Assembly: GCA_030833265.1 (NCBI GenBank)
Contig: JAURHO010000002.1
Location: 1-37,787 of the forward strand
Direction: 5' to 3'
DNA from: Crocinitomicaceae bacterium
Lineage (GTDB): Bacteria > Bacteroidota > Bacteroidia > Flavobacteriales_D > Crocinitomicaceae
DNA length: 37,787 nt
In this document: piece by piece, positions 17,380 through 26,029 of the stretch
Layout: every line of letters begins with the position of its first letter
Numbering within the stretch: position 1 is the stretch's first letter
The notes under the pieces: generated by a model
The model's input: only the letters and a program-made list of their open reading frames with translations
What the model was told of the DNA's origin: nothing
The model's database searches: none
Position numbers and translations under genes: made by a program

Positions 17380-17952
17380 ATGAAAAATTTATTTGTCGGT
17401 TTATTGGGCGCTTTTGCCTTGTTTTCTTTTGTAGCTACTTCAGCAGGACTTTGGTCTTTGGATGGTGCGCATTCTCGTTTAGGTTTCACAATTACCCACA
17501 ACGGTATCACACAAGTTCACGGTAACTTTACAAAGTTCAATATGGAAGTAACTACTCCTAATGAAGATTTCAATGGTGCAACTATCACTTTGAATGCAGA
17601 AGCAGGATCAGTAAACACAGGTATTGAAGCACGTGACAACCACTTGCGCACAGCAGATTGTTTCGATGCAGAAAAATTCCCTGCGATCAGCTTCAAAAGT
17701 ACTTCTGTTAAAGAGACTAAAACAAAAGGAACTTACGCTATTGAAGGAGAATTAACGATGCATGGCACCACTAAAAAAGTTGTTTTCAATGGTGTTCATA
17801 CCGGAAATAGCAAAAACTACCAAGGTGCTGTAGTAGCAGGTCTTCAAGTGACAGGTTTGGTTAAAAGATCAGAATTTGGAATGGGTCAAGTTAGCCCAGG
17901 ACTTTCTGACGAAGTAAAATTACAAGCAGACTTAGAAGTAGTTAAAAACTAA
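17380..17952 (+). CDS. YceI family periplasmic lipid-binding-like protein (copy 1)
   Basis: 190 residues with a signal peptide (MKNLFVGLLGAFALFSFVATSAG). The mature domain has the YceI lipocalin-like pattern: WSLDGAHSRLGFTITHNGITQVHGNF at the start, RDNHLRTADCFDAEKFPAISF in the middle and a GELTMHGTTKKV strand near the end. Family members are known to bind polyisoprenoids in an extended barrel; the ligand here is unknown. It is followed after 5 nt by a second YceI gene, which is diverged and has its own signal peptide. Confidence 0.9.
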   Translation: MKNLFVGLLGAFALFSFVATSAGLWSLDGAHSRLGFTITHNGITQVHGNFTKFNMEVTTPNEDFNGATITLNAEAGSVNTGIEARDNHLRTADCFDAEKFPAISFKSTSVKETKTKGTYAIEGELTMHGTTKKVVFNGVHTGNSKNYQGAVVAGLQVTGLVKRSEFGMGQVSPGLSDEVKLQADLEVVKN

Positions 17953-17957
17953 TTTCT

Positions 17958-18479
17958 ATGAAAAAAGTAGTTTTCTTCTTCTTGCTTTGTTTTGCATTTA
18001 CTTCAAGCGCTCAGCAATATAAAATTGCAGAAGGTTTCAAGGTTGCTTTTACAAACCCAGATGTCAGTGGAAATTTTGATGAACTCACGTCAACATCACT
18101 CGTTTTTAACGAGGCAAATTTGGCGCAATCGAAATTAAGTTTCAAAATCAAAGTCGCTTCAATAAATACGGGCAATGGTTTGCAAAACAAGCATGCACGT
18201 GCCGAAGAGTGGTTTGATGCTGAGAAATACCCTTATATTGAGTTCAACTCAAGTAAAATAGAAAAGACAGCTGAAGGTTATAAAGCAACGGGCAAATTAC
18301 AGATCAAAGGCGAGACTAAAGAAATTACGATTCCATTTACTTTTACAAAAAAAGGTTCAAAAGGAACTTTTATTGCTAAATTTAGTGTGAATCGCAATGA
18401 TTTTGGTGTCGGGAAGAAGAACGCTGGCGTAGCTGACAACATCAAAATCACGGCAACTATTCCAGTAATTAAAAAATAA
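17958..18479 (+). CDS. YceI family periplasmic lipid-binding-like protein (copy 2)
   Basis: 173 residues; signal peptide MKKVVFFFLLCFAFTSSAQ. The YceI core is recognisable: KVAFTNPDVSGNFDEL, then NKHARAEEWFDAEKYPYIEFNSS and GKLQIKGETKEITIPF. The opening lacks the W-x-D-x-x-H-S motif seen in copy 1, so ligand or role may differ. It lies between copy 1 (5-nt gap) and a small membrane protein (3-nt gap), an arrangement that indicates one transcript ending at the hairpin at 18898. Confidence 0.85.
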   Translation: MKKVVFFFLLCFAFTSSAQQYKIAEGFKVAFTNPDVSGNFDELTSTSLVFNEANLAQSKLSFKIKVASINTGNGLQNKHARAEEWFDAEKYPYIEFNSSKIEKTAEGYKATGKLQIKGETKEITIPFTFTKKGSKGTFIAKFSVNRNDFGVGKKNAGVADNIKITATIPVIKK

Positions 18480-18482
18480 AAA

Positions 18483-18875
18483 ATGGTTAAAAAAGTTATT
18501 TGGGCCCTAGGGTCAGGTTTGTTAGCAGGAGGTGTTTCCTATTTTTATGGCGAACAATTCGAGCAACAATTATTAGAAGATTATTCGAATGTTGTACCAA
18601 CAGCAGCTATCTTCATTTCTAGTTTGATCGGAACGATCTTTGCAACACTTGGTCATTGGTTGCTCACTAAGTTCATTCCGTCTTTTGGTGAGTTCATTTT
18701 TGCGCTCATTTTTGCCGGAATCAGCACGGCTAGTTTGGTTGGTGTATTGGGCTTTACCTTTACAGACAATTCTACTGAGCTGCATCAATTTATTTTTTAT
18801 GGATACGCCATGCCAATGCACTTTTTTCCTTTCTTAGCTTGGTACGTCCTCAAACCATTATTTGACAAAAAATAA
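18483..18875 (+). CDS. Small membrane protein of unknown family
   Basis: 130 residues that I do not recognise. Four hydrophobic segments are visible: about 4-20, 40-62, 69-92 and 104-122, with a charged loop (GEQFEQQLLEDYSN) between the first two, and a lysine-rich end (LFDKK). There is no enzyme motif. Its place as the last gene of the YceI operon, 3 nt after copy 2, suggests a membrane partner for the YceI proteins; that is inference only. Confidence 0.6.
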   Translation: MVKKVIWALGSGLLAGGVSYFYGEQFEQQLLEDYSNVVPTAAIFISSLIGTIFATLGHWLLTKFIPSFGEFIFALIFAGISTASLVGVLGFTFTDNSTELHQFIFYGYAMPMHFFPFLAWYVLKPLFDKK

Positions 18876-18897
18876 CTTAAGTTTGGCACAATACTTG

Positions 18898-18924
18898 AAA
18901 AGGATGCTTCGGCATCCTTTTTTT
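18898..18924 (+). terminator. Strong intrinsic terminator of the YceI operon
   Basis: A perfect 10-bp stem, AAAAGGATGC with GCATCCTTTT, closes on a TTCG loop in the extra-stable cUUCGg context and runs into seven T residues. It lies 22 nt after the last stop. Confidence 0.93.
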
Positions 18925-18980
18925 ATGCAAAAAAGTGCCGTTTTACACAACGAATTCTGAGAAATTACGTAGTTATTGAG

Positions 18981-21359
18981 ATGCTTCGTCAAAAGTACAC
19001 TTTCCTTATACTTTTTTGCCTTATCCTGATCTCAGGTCTAAGGGCGCAGCTCATCACCAATAATTCATTAAATCCGCAGGGCTTGGTTCAAAACATTCTC
19101 CTCGGAAATGGCGTCACGGTTACAAATGTCACCTACAACGGAAGTCCGGCTGCGATTGGCCAATTTACTGCTGCAAATACCAATCTCGGCATCGCAAGCG
19201 GTATCGTCATGACGACGGGGACGACCTTGCCTAACGGCGACGGCCCGCAGGGCCCCAATGACCAACCAGGCGCTGGTGTCGATAACAACATGGGTGGCTT
19301 TCCGCTGCTTTCTCAGGCCATTGGCGGCACACAAACTTACAACGCCGCTATTCTAGAATTCGACTTCGTTCCTTATGCAGACACCGTACGCTTCAAATAC
19401 GTTTTTGGCTCCGATGAATACCCTGAGTTTGCGCCGCCAAACAACACCACTTACAATGATGTCTTTGGTTTCTTTATCTCGGGTCCTGGCATCACGGGTT
19501 TTCAAAATATGGCCAAACTTCCCAACGGGTCAGTTGTGTCGATCAATAATGTGAATACCATTACCAATCCTTTCTATTTTGTGAATAATGGGGATGGCAA
19601 TACGGCCCCCTATAATCAAAGTACACAGTATATTCAATATGATGGATTTACAAAGGTCTTAGAGGCTGTTTCTAAAGTGCAATGTGGCCAAACGTATCAC
19701 CTGATTATTTCCATTGCAGATGTCGGAGACGGCCAATGGGATTCAGGCATTTTCTTGGAAGCCAATTCCTTATCAACTTTGACACCTGTCGAAATAGATT
19801 ACACGCTTTCCCAACAAGTATTTGCCAATCCGGCTTGGATGGCCGAGGGCTGTGTAAGTGCCCAGGTTACCTTAGAACGGCAAACAAACCTCAATCAGAC
19901 CCTAACCATTCCGGTACAACTTTCCGGAACAGCTACCAATGGCCTAGATTTCTCCGGAGTTCCGGCCTCTGTTACGTTTCAAGCAGGTCAAACCACCGTT
20001 AGTTTCAATATTCAAACAGCCATTGATGCTCAAATTGAAGGGCTAGAATCCTTGACACTAACTTTTCCTATCTCCGATCCATGTGGCAATATTACGCCTT
20101 TGGTGCTCGATCTCTGGATTCAAGACAATCAACCCATGGAGGTAACTTTGAGTAGCAACGCGGTTGTGTGTCCCGGTGACCCAGTTACCATCAATTGTTC
20201 TGTACTCGGCGGTGTTCAACCGCTTACTTACGCCTGGAGCAACGGACAAACTGGGCCAAGTCTTAGCTTTACACCAACGTCAACAACAGCCATTTGGGTT
20301 TCCGTCACTGACGCCTGCGGAAGCGGCCCTGCCTATGACACACTTGTAGTAAACGTACCCGTTTTCCAACCATTAACTTTGCAAATAAGTCCGGATATCA
20401 CTGAAATCTGTCCTTATATTGAAACCATGATTGGTGTTTCTGCAGCAGGGGGCTCCGGACAATATACTTATGACTGGACAGTCAATAATACGACGGTCGG
20501 TTTTGCAGATTCCATCTTAGCGAATCCGGGGTCAACGACAGTTTATCAAGTAACAGTTACAGACAATTGCGGCGCAACTGTTCAAGATTCCATGCTTTAT
20601 ACCATTTTGAGTCCTCCATTGATCGCGCAAACCAACGGCCCATTTGAAATTTGCCCTGGGGATACCGCTACACTTTCTGTAAGTGCCACCGGGGGCTATG
20701 GATCTTATTATTATTTGTGGTCCAACCAAGCAACGACGCCAAACATTACCGTGAATCCGGCGGCGTCAACCGCTTATTTTGTTCAAGTTAGCGACGAGTG
20801 TCAAACCTTTAGTGTCGGAGCGGTGGCTTATGTTCAGGTGGTTAAGCCACAGGCTAATTTCTATTTTGTCACGGAAGAACCGATGCAAGGTTTACCCGTT
20901 CAATTTGAAAACGCATCTCAAAATGCCTGGACTTATACTTGGGAATTTGGCGATGGTTCCAATTCATTTTTAGTGCATCCAAACCATACGTATTTACAGC
21001 CAGGCCCTTACGAGATTACGCTCATTGCCATTGACCAAAAGGGCTGTATTGACAGCATTTCTAAATGGATTACCATAGCTCCTGAGCGCTATATTTATTT
21101 ACCAAATTCGTTCACTCCTGATGGTGATGGACTGAATGACTACTTTTTTGGTCGATTCATTGGCCTCATGAGCGCAAGGTTTTATATTTTCAACCGTTGG
21201 GGTGAAGAGGTCTTTAGCGCTACAAATCTCAATTTTGTTTGGGATGGCACCTATGAAGGCATACCCGTACAAGTTGGCACCTATACCTGGTATTTAGTTT
21301 ATGAAATTGAAAAAGGCATTTACAAAGACCTTTCAGGCCATGTCAATGTCATTCGCTAA
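18981..21359 (+). CDS. Choice-of-anchor L surface protein, T9SS type B substrate
   Basis: 792 residues with a signal peptide ending at SGLRAQ. Domains: choice-of-anchor L (about 24-265; ILLGNGVTVTNVTYNG, FKYVFGSDEYPEF and DVFGFFISGPG are hallmarks), a Calx-beta-like stretch (about 272-380), three Ig/SprB-like repeats (about 388-620, recurring LTYAWSNGQT / YLWSNQATT), a PKD domain (about 622-704, WEFGDGSNSF) and a gliding-motility C-terminal sorting domain (706-792, PNSFTPDGDGLND...FNRWGEEVF). It is expected on the outer surface after T9SS export. No partner barrel gene is adjacent. It converges on the OmpA lipoprotein with one base between stops. Confidence 0.92.
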   Translation: MLRQKYTFLILFCLILISGLRAQLITNNSLNPQGLVQNILLGNGVTVTNVTYNGSPAAIGQFTAANTNLGIASGIVMTTGTTLPNGDGPQGPNDQPGAGVDNNMGGFPLLSQAIGGTQTYNAAILEFDFVPYADTVRFKYVFGSDEYPEFAPPNNTTYNDVFGFFISGPGITGFQNMAKLPNGSVVSINNVNTITNPFYFVNNGDGNTAPYNQSTQYIQYDGFTKVLEAVSKVQCGQTYHLIISIADVGDGQWDSGIFLEANSLSTLTPVEIDYTLSQQVFANPAWMAEGCVSAQVTLERQTNLNQTLTIPVQLSGTATNGLDFSGVPASVTFQAGQTTVSFNIQTAIDAQIEGLESLTLTFPISDPCGNITPLVLDLWIQDNQPMEVTLSSNAVVCPGDPVTINCSVLGGVQPLTYAWSNGQTGPSLSFTPTSTTAIWVSVTDACGSGPAYDTLVVNVPVFQPLTLQISPDITEICPYIETMIGVSAAGGSGQYTYDWTVNNTTVGFADSILANPGSTTVYQVTVTDNCGATVQDSMLYTILSPPLIAQTNGPFEICPGDTATLSVSATGGYGSYYYLWSNQATTPNITVNPAASTAYFVQVSDECQTFSVGAVAYVQVVKPQANFYFVTEEPMQGLPVQFENASQNAWTYTWEFGDGSNSFLVHPNHTYLQPGPYEITLIAIDQKGCIDSISKWITIAPERYIYLPNSFTPDGDGLNDYFFGRFIGLMSARFYIFNRWGEEVFSATNLNFVWDGTYEGIPVQVGTYTWYLVYEIEKGIYKDLSGHVNVIR

Positions 21360-21360
21360 A

Positions 21361-22329
21361 CTAGTCGTTTGAAATAATTTCAAATAACTCGTTCAAATTA
21401 GGCGAAATAATAATTTCAATTCTGCGGTTCTTCGCTTTGTCATTAGGGTCTACCGGATGAAATTCACCGCGGCCTGCAGCCATAATTTGCGCCGGAGACA
21501 TGCTTGAATTAGCCAACATGAGTTCTACAACTGAGGTTGCTCTGAGTACAGAAAGTTCCCAGTTGTTTTTAGGAGAAACACTGCTCGTTAGTTTGTCAGT
21601 ATCTGTATGACCTTCTACTACAATTTCAAGATCGCGTTCAGTTTCGAGTACTCGGGCAAGTTCTACTAGTGCGGCTTTACCTTCCTCTTCAACTTTTGTT
21701 GAACCTGAATTGAATAATAATTTGGCTTCGAGGCTTACATAGATTTTTCCATTTTTTTGAACGACCGTAAGACCTTGATTTTCAAAGTTTCTGAGCGCGT
21801 TAGCAACGCGTGCTTTTAAAAGCTGAATTTTTGCATCTTTCTTTCTGATGGCCTCTTCGAGTTCATTCACGCGTTTTTCGCGTTCAACAAGCAGTGCTTG
21901 CTTCACTTTTAATTCTTCATCGAGTTTCAAAAGTGCGTCTTCTTTTCTTTGAAGTTCGCGGGTTTTAGCCTCAAGTTCAGTTTGTAGTGTCGCCGTTTCT
22001 TTAGCGCTGAGGTTCTTTAATTTGTCAAAAGAGTTCTCAAGTGTTTCGTATTGTGCCTCAAGTGTTGCTTGTTCGCGGCTAAGTAAACGAATTTGATTAC
22101 CCAATTGATTGGTGTCGCCGCGTAATCGGCTCACTTCTTTAGCGGCTAAATCATACTTGGACTGCAAGTCTTTTGAAAGGACTTCGTAATCGGTGCTGCT
22201 TTTTTTGTACTTCGCTAATTCTTCGCTGCAGCTTTTTTCGCGTTCTAAGAGTTCGTTGTATTTCTTAGAAGGCACACATGCTGTGAACAAGACACTGCAA
22301 AGTAAGGATAGGGCTAAAGTTTTTTTCAT
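21361..22329 (-). CDS. OmpA-family lipoprotein with long coiled coil
   Basis: 322 residues from the ATG at 22329, which starts straight into MKKTLALSLLCSVLFTAC, a lipoprotein signal (lipobox FTAC). An in-frame ATG at 22341 would add four residues and remains possible. The lipidated N-terminus is followed by an almost continuous Glu/Lys-rich coiled coil (about 25-170) and a C-terminal OmpA-like peptidoglycan-binding domain (about 195-315): GHTDTDKL, NWELSVLRATSVVELM, NRRIEI. The layout tethers the outer membrane to the cell wall across a helical spacer. The coil register and oligomeric state cannot be judged by eye. Confidence 0.88.
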   Translation of the reverse strand: MKKTLALSLLCSVLFTACVPSKKYNELLEREKSCSEELAKYKKSSTDYEVLSKDLQSKYDLAAKEVSRLRGDTNQLGNQIRLLSREQATLEAQYETLENSFDKLKNLSAKETATLQTELEAKTRELQRKEDALLKLDEELKVKQALLVEREKRVNELEEAIRKKDAKIQLLKARVANALRNFENQGLTVVQKNGKIYVSLEAKLLFNSGSTKVEEEGKAALVELARVLETERDLEIVVEGHTDTDKLTSSVSPKNNWELSVLRATSVVELMLANSSMSPAQIMAAGRGEFHPVDPNDKAKNRRIEIIISPNLNELFEIISND

Positions 22330-22346
22330 GAGTTCAGTCATTTTTA

Positions 22347-22354
22347 CAAAGATG
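22347..22354 (-). promoter_or_regulatory. Possible -7 element for the OmpA lipoprotein gene
   Basis: CATCTTTG on the minus strand is one base off TAnnTTTG. It would place the transcript start near the upstream ATG at 22341 and so favour initiation at 22329 with a short leader. Confidence 0.3.
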
Positions 22355-22463
22355 AGTGGAATTATGGCTGAGAATTGGCCATTTTCTTGATTTTATAAAC
22401 ACTAAACTTTGTATAAAGTAACAGTAAGCGGCACGCTTTTCAGTAAATGGCACTTGAATTCCT

Positions 22464-22471
22464 TAACTTTG
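22464..22471 (+). promoter_or_regulatory. -7 promoter element abutting the start of the helical-repeat gene
   Basis: TAACTTTG is a full match to TAnnTTTG and ends only 4 nt before the ATG at 22476. The predicted transcription start therefore falls at or within a base or two of the start codon, implying a leaderless mRNA for the operon that continues through yicC, gmk and nadD. Confidence 0.55.
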
Positions 22472-22475
22472 CCCC

Positions 22476-23045
22476 ATGAGTACAGCCAAAAAAAGCGATG
22501 CAAAAAGCATAGAAATGTTGCAAAAACTAGCTTTGCAAGATATTTCATCGGTTACAGAAGCCTTGAATTATCTCAGAGAGAAGGGGAAGGCACAACATTT
22601 GACTGCTGTTTTTGAAAGCTTAAAAGGAGCCGAGCGCAGCAAACAACAGCTCATCGTTGGTTTCTTATCCGATATTCTAGATACCTCAGCAGTTGATACG
22701 TTTATTGATTTTTTGGAAAATGAACCAGATGCCGAAACAAGAAAGCTTGTGTTAGCTGCTATTTGGAATTCAAAATTGCCTTTTGATGCCCATTTGCCGT
22801 TTTTTGTAATGCTCGCTTCTCAAGGAGATTTCCTCGAAGCCCTCGATTGCCTGACTATTCTTGAAAATATGAGCGGCCCGTTTGAAGAAGCACAGCTTTT
22901 AGAAGCGCAATTATTGCTTAAAGAATATTTGGAAGAAAAGGCACCACAAACCGATCAAAAAGCACAAATTATGAGTGAAATAGCTTGGTTTGTAAAGGAA
23001 CAAAATGAAGGCATTGATGCCGATTTACTACTAGATGATGAATAA
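22476..23045 (+). CDS. HEAT-like helical-repeat protein of unknown function
   Basis: 189 residues, cytoplasmic, with no enzyme motif. The sequence reads as paired helices of about 35-40 residues (ALNYLREKGKAQHLTAVFESLKG; FLSDILDTSAVDTFIDFLENEPDAETRKLVLAAIW; FFVMLASQGDFLEALDCLTILENM), like a HEAT/ARM scaffold, and ends in an acidic tail (DADLLLDDE). The alternative frame beginning at 22409 is not used. It overlaps the yicC start by 11 nt (23035-23045) and so heads a tightly coupled operon with yicC, gmk and nadD; a role in assembling or regulating these is only a guess. Confidence 0.65.
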   Translation: MSTAKKSDAKSIEMLQKLALQDISSVTEALNYLREKGKAQHLTAVFESLKGAERSKQQLIVGFLSDILDTSAVDTFIDFLENEPDAETRKLVLAAIWNSKLPFDAHLPFFVMLASQGDFLEALDCLTILENMSGPFEEAQLLEAQLLLKEYLEEKAPQTDQKAQIMSEIAWFVKEQNEGIDADLLLDDE

Positions 23046-23931
23046 TTACGATATTTCGAATTCGGCCCTGCAATCCATGACCGGATTTGGGAAAGCCAAT
23101 GGTCAATTTCAAGACAAAAAAATTTCAATTGAAGTAAGGTCCTTGAATTCCAAAGGTCTTGATCTCAATCTTAAAATTCCTTCGGCGTATCGCGATATGG
23201 ATACAGAAATCAGACGCATTGTTTCTGATTTACTGCTCCGAGGCAAGATGGACCTCGGTATTTATATTGAAAGTCAAAACCAGGCGGCCAATAATCTTAT
23301 TAATACTGAATTGGCAACCCAATATTTTGAGGCGCTTAAAGCACTAAATAACACTTGGGAAAGTCAAACGCAAGATTACCTCTCCTTGGTGCTTAAAATG
23401 CCCGATGTATTATCTATTCAGCAAGAGGCATTGACTGATGCTGAAATTGAATTTGTGCTCAAACTCGTTAAGGATGCCGCCGCACAACTTCAATTATTTA
23501 GAAAGCAGGAAGGGAAGGCGTTAGCTCAAGATTTAGTGGCGAATATTGAGGCCATCAAAGCGAATCTAGAAGCCATTGCTCCTTTTGAACAAGAGCGTGT
23601 CAACCAAGTAAAAGAACGCATTCATAAAGGACTCGCCAGTATTGATGAGGCGCGCATTGACGTCAATCGGCTAGAGCAAGAGATGATATTTTATGTAGAA
23701 AAATTGGACATCTCCGAAGAAAAACAGCGTTTGCTTCAGCACCTCAATTATTTTGTTGAAACCATGCAGCAAGAGGCCTCAGGTAAAAAATTAGGGTTCA
23801 TCGCTCAAGAAATGGGACGCGAAATCAATACGCTTGGCAGCAAATGCAATCATGCTGAAATCCAGCGCAAAGTGGTTGATATGAAAGATCACCTTGAGAA
23901 AATCAAAGAACAAGTGCTCAATTCTTTATAA
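23035..23931 (+). CDS. yicC: YicC/YloC family endoribonuclease
   Basis: 298 residues, full family length. The N-terminal block SMTGFGKANG with ISIEVRSLNSKGLDLNLKIPS and the C-terminal block KLGFIAQEMGREINTLGSKCNHAEIQ are diagnostic. Escherichia coli YicC is a ring-forming endoribonuclease that affects RNA turnover and the RyhB small RNA; the target here is unknown. ATG codons at 23035 and 23038 are both usable, and both overlap the end of the upstream gene. The stop is 1 nt before the gmk start. YicC next to gmk is a conserved pairing in many bacteria. Confidence 0.92.
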   Translation: MMNNYDISNSALQSMTGFGKANGQFQDKKISIEVRSLNSKGLDLNLKIPSAYRDMDTEIRRIVSDLLLRGKMDLGIYIESQNQAANNLINTELATQYFEALKALNNTWESQTQDYLSLVLKMPDVLSIQQEALTDAEIEFVLKLVKDAAAQLQLFRKQEGKALAQDLVANIEAIKANLEAIAPFEQERVNQVKERIHKGLASIDEARIDVNRLEQEMIFYVEKLDISEEKQRLLQHLNYFVETMQQEASGKKLGFIAQEMGREINTLGSKCNHAEIQRKVVDMKDHLEKIKEQVLNSL

Positions 23932-23932
23932 C

Positions 23933-24499
23933 ATGAATCCGCGTAAAAGCATTGTTATTTCAGCGCCCTCCGGAGCAGGGAAATCAACCATTGTCAAGGC
24001 ATTGTTGGCGCAAAACCCACAGTTGGCTTTCTCCGTTTCGGCATGCTCACGACTGCCAAGAGGTGAGGAGCAAGAAGGGATTCATTACTACTTTTTAAGC
24101 CCTGAAAATTTCAAGCAAAAAATTACAGATGGTGCTTTTTTTGAGTGGGAAGAAGTCTATGATGGTATGTACTATGGCACACTGCATTCCGAATTGGAAA
24201 GAATTTGGGCTGCAGGTCAATATGTTGTTTTCGACGTAGATGTAGTAGGCGGATTGCACATCAAAGAATTATTAGGCGCCAATTGTTTAGCCATATTTAT
24301 TCAACCCCCAAGTATTGCTGTGCTGGCTGAGCGCTTGCACAAGCGCAATACCGATACCGCTGACAAAATTCAGATGCGTCTGGCAAAAGCTGAAGAAGAA
24401 ATAAAAAGCGCTCCGGCATTCGATGTGGTTGTGGTAAACGACGACCTGAATTTAGCCATTGAACAGGTGAGTAAAGTAATCCAACAATTTTTAGACTAA
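23933..24499 (+). CDS. gmk: Guanylate kinase
   Basis: 188 residues from the ATG at 23933, one base after the yicC stop; an in-frame ATG at 23894 lies inside yicC and adds thirteen non-family residues. The enzyme phosphorylates GMP to GDP with ATP. The P-loop is SAPSGAGKST (10-19), the GMP-binding segment is SACSRLPRGEEQEGIHYYFLS (a variant of the usual TTRxPRxGE), and the lid and base-binding parts follow (FEWEEVYDGMYYGT; FDVDVVGG). The stop overlaps the nadD start (TAATG). Confidence 0.95.
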   Translation: MNPRKSIVISAPSGAGKSTIVKALLAQNPQLAFSVSACSRLPRGEEQEGIHYYFLSPENFKQKITDGAFFEWEEVYDGMYYGTLHSELERIWAAGQYVVFDVDVVGGLHIKELLGANCLAIFIQPPSIAVLAERLHKRNTDTADKIQMRLAKAEEEIKSAPAFDVVVVNDDLNLAIEQVSKVIQQFLD

Positions 24500-25089
24500 T
24501 GAGAATTGGTTTGTATTTTGGCACGTTCAACCCCATACACGTGGGCCATTTGATCATTGCCAATTACATGGCACAATCAGAAAATATTGACCAAGTTTGG
24601 TTGGTGGTGACGCCTCAAAACCCTTTTAAAGTCAAAGAGAGTTTATTGGCAGATCACATTCGTTTGGATATGGCCAAAGAAGCCACAGAAGATCATCCAT
24701 TACTGCAAGTCAGTGATTTAGAATTTCATTTGCCGAAACCGAATTATACTATTTCAACACTCACACACTTCACGGAGAAATACCCGCAGCACACTTTCAG
24801 TTTACTCATGGGGGCAGATAACCTGCGCAGTTTTCATAAGTGGTATAACTGGGAACAAATTTTGGCAAAGCATCAGATCTATGTATACCCAAGAGCCCTA
24901 GTTGCAAACGAAGCGCCACAAGAAAGCCCTGAAATGTCACATCCTCATATTCATTTCATGGCCGATGTGCCCGTTTTAGGGATCAGTGCAAGTATGATTA
25001 GGTCAATGCTTGCCAAACAGCAAGATTGCAGCTTTCTGCTGACCGATAAAGTAATGAAATATATTGATGACCGCGGTCTTTATAAATAA
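24499..25089 (+). CDS. nadD: Nicotinate-nucleotide adenylyltransferase
   Basis: 196 residues; joins nicotinate mononucleotide and ATP to make deamido-NAD. The nucleotidyltransferase motif GTFNPIHVGH is at residues 8-17, and the second motif GISASMIRSML near 165-175 replaces the common ISSTxIR. LMGADNLRSFHKWYNW is the usual middle block. The ATG shares its A with the gmk stop, so translation is coupled. The operon ends at the hairpin at 25111. Confidence 0.95.
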   Translation: MRIGLYFGTFNPIHVGHLIIANYMAQSENIDQVWLVVTPQNPFKVKESLLADHIRLDMAKEATEDHPLLQVSDLEFHLPKPNYTISTLTHFTEKYPQHTFSLLMGADNLRSFHKWYNWEQILAKHQIYVYPRALVANEAPQESPEMSHPHIHFMADVPVLGISASMIRSMLAKQQDCSFLLTDKVMKYIDDRGLYK

Positions 25090-25110
25090 ATCTAGCGCAT
25101 TGTTGGAAAC

Positions 25111-25142
25111 AAAAAGAGGGGGCAAACGCCCCCTCTTTTGTT
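25111..25142. terminator. Bidirectional intrinsic terminator between nadD and the T9SS type A gene
   Basis: The stem GAGGGGGC (25116-25123) with GCCCCCTC (25128-25135) is extended by four A:T pairs and has an AAAC loop. T-rich sequence flanks it in both readings (TTTTGTT on plus, TTTTTG on minus), so it can end both converging transcripts. Confidence 0.88.
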
Positions 25143-25169
25143 ATCAATACCAGGTCTAAGCCAGGTGAA

Positions 25170-25916
25170 TTATAGTTTCACGAATTTTTCAGTTCGAGTT
25201 CCGAATTGGTCTTTTACGATAATCATGTAGGTTCCGCTTTTCAAGGCAGCAAGGTTAAATGTCGTATCAAGTTGATTGGCCGCTTTGTTTTCAAGTACTT
25301 TCCCAGAAAGGTCTTGAATGCTGATGTTAGTTTGGGCAGATGGTAGGTAACCACTGATGGCAATTTGCTCAGTTGCTGGATTAGGAACTATTGAGAGCGG
25401 CGCAAGTACAGCTTCAATTTTACCGTTGGTTCCTACTAAAATTTGGTAGCCATCGAAAGAAACGGTTTGCGTAACTGGTGTTGGAGGTAAGCCTGGAAGA
25501 AGCACGATAAGAACAGTGGCAGTTACTTCAATTGAAATAGGGAAGACACCGATCGTATCAGTTGTTCCGTAAATGTTTGCACAACCATTACCACCACCTA
25601 AGTAAGTACAATTACTAATGTTACAAGCATAGTCAAATCCTGGAGGCAAGCCAATTACATTAGAAACTGTAAATTGTTGGATTGTGGAACCTACAAAAGC
25701 GCCACTTGGGTCAATTGCAGGAGTAACAGAATCTGGAACTTTGAAGTTCAGGTCTGTGGAGTAAAAAACATTAGGGTCTGCTTGTGGGAAGTTCTGCGTA
25801 GTATCAGGCCAAACACCATAAGTGGAGTCAACAAAGTTTGCTCCTGGCGTGCAAGATTGCGCATAGGACACAAAGTAAACAATTGTAAATAAAGAAGATA
25901 GGATGAGTTTTTTCAT
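25170..25916 (-). CDS. Small secreted protein with T9SS type A sorting domain
   Basis: 248 residues. Signal peptide MKKLILSSLFTIVYFVSYAQ is followed by SCTPGANFVDSTYGVWPDTTQNF, an opening often seen in T9SS cargo with Ig-like domains. The middle (about 45-150) is beta-rich, with a cysteine-dense patch YACNISNCTYLGGGNGCANIYG (four cysteines, possibly two disulfides). The C-terminal type A sorting domain spans about 172-248 (LSIVPNPATEQIAISG...GTYMIIVKDQFGTRTEKFVKL). No catalytic motif is visible. It is a single gene between its own start region and the shared terminator. Confidence 0.85.
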   Translation of the reverse strand: MKKLILSSLFTIVYFVSYAQSCTPGANFVDSTYGVWPDTTQNFPQADPNVFYSTDLNFKVPDSVTPAIDPSGAFVGSTIQQFTVSNVIGLPPGFDYACNISNCTYLGGGNGCANIYGTTDTIGVFPISIEVTATVLIVLLPGLPPTPVTQTVSFDGYQILVGTNGKIEAVLAPLSIVPNPATEQIAISGYLPSAQTNISIQDLSGKVLENKAANQLDTTFNLAALKSGTYMIIVKDQFGTRTEKFVKL

Positions 25917-26017
25917 AGCTTTAGTTTTTTATGCTGAAGTAAAAGTACAATTTATTTGCTGTTTTAATTGGTGATTTTACGTACAAGCTTTCATTTTTCT
26001 CCGTCAATGGCTTTCAG

Positions 26018-26025
26018 TACCTTTG
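26018..26025 (+). promoter_or_regulatory. -7 promoter element abutting the DUF4286 start
   Basis: TACCTTTG matches TAnnTTTG and ends 4 nt before the ATG at 26030, so the predicted transcript begins at about the start codon. Confidence 0.55.
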
Positions 26026-26029
26026 CGCT

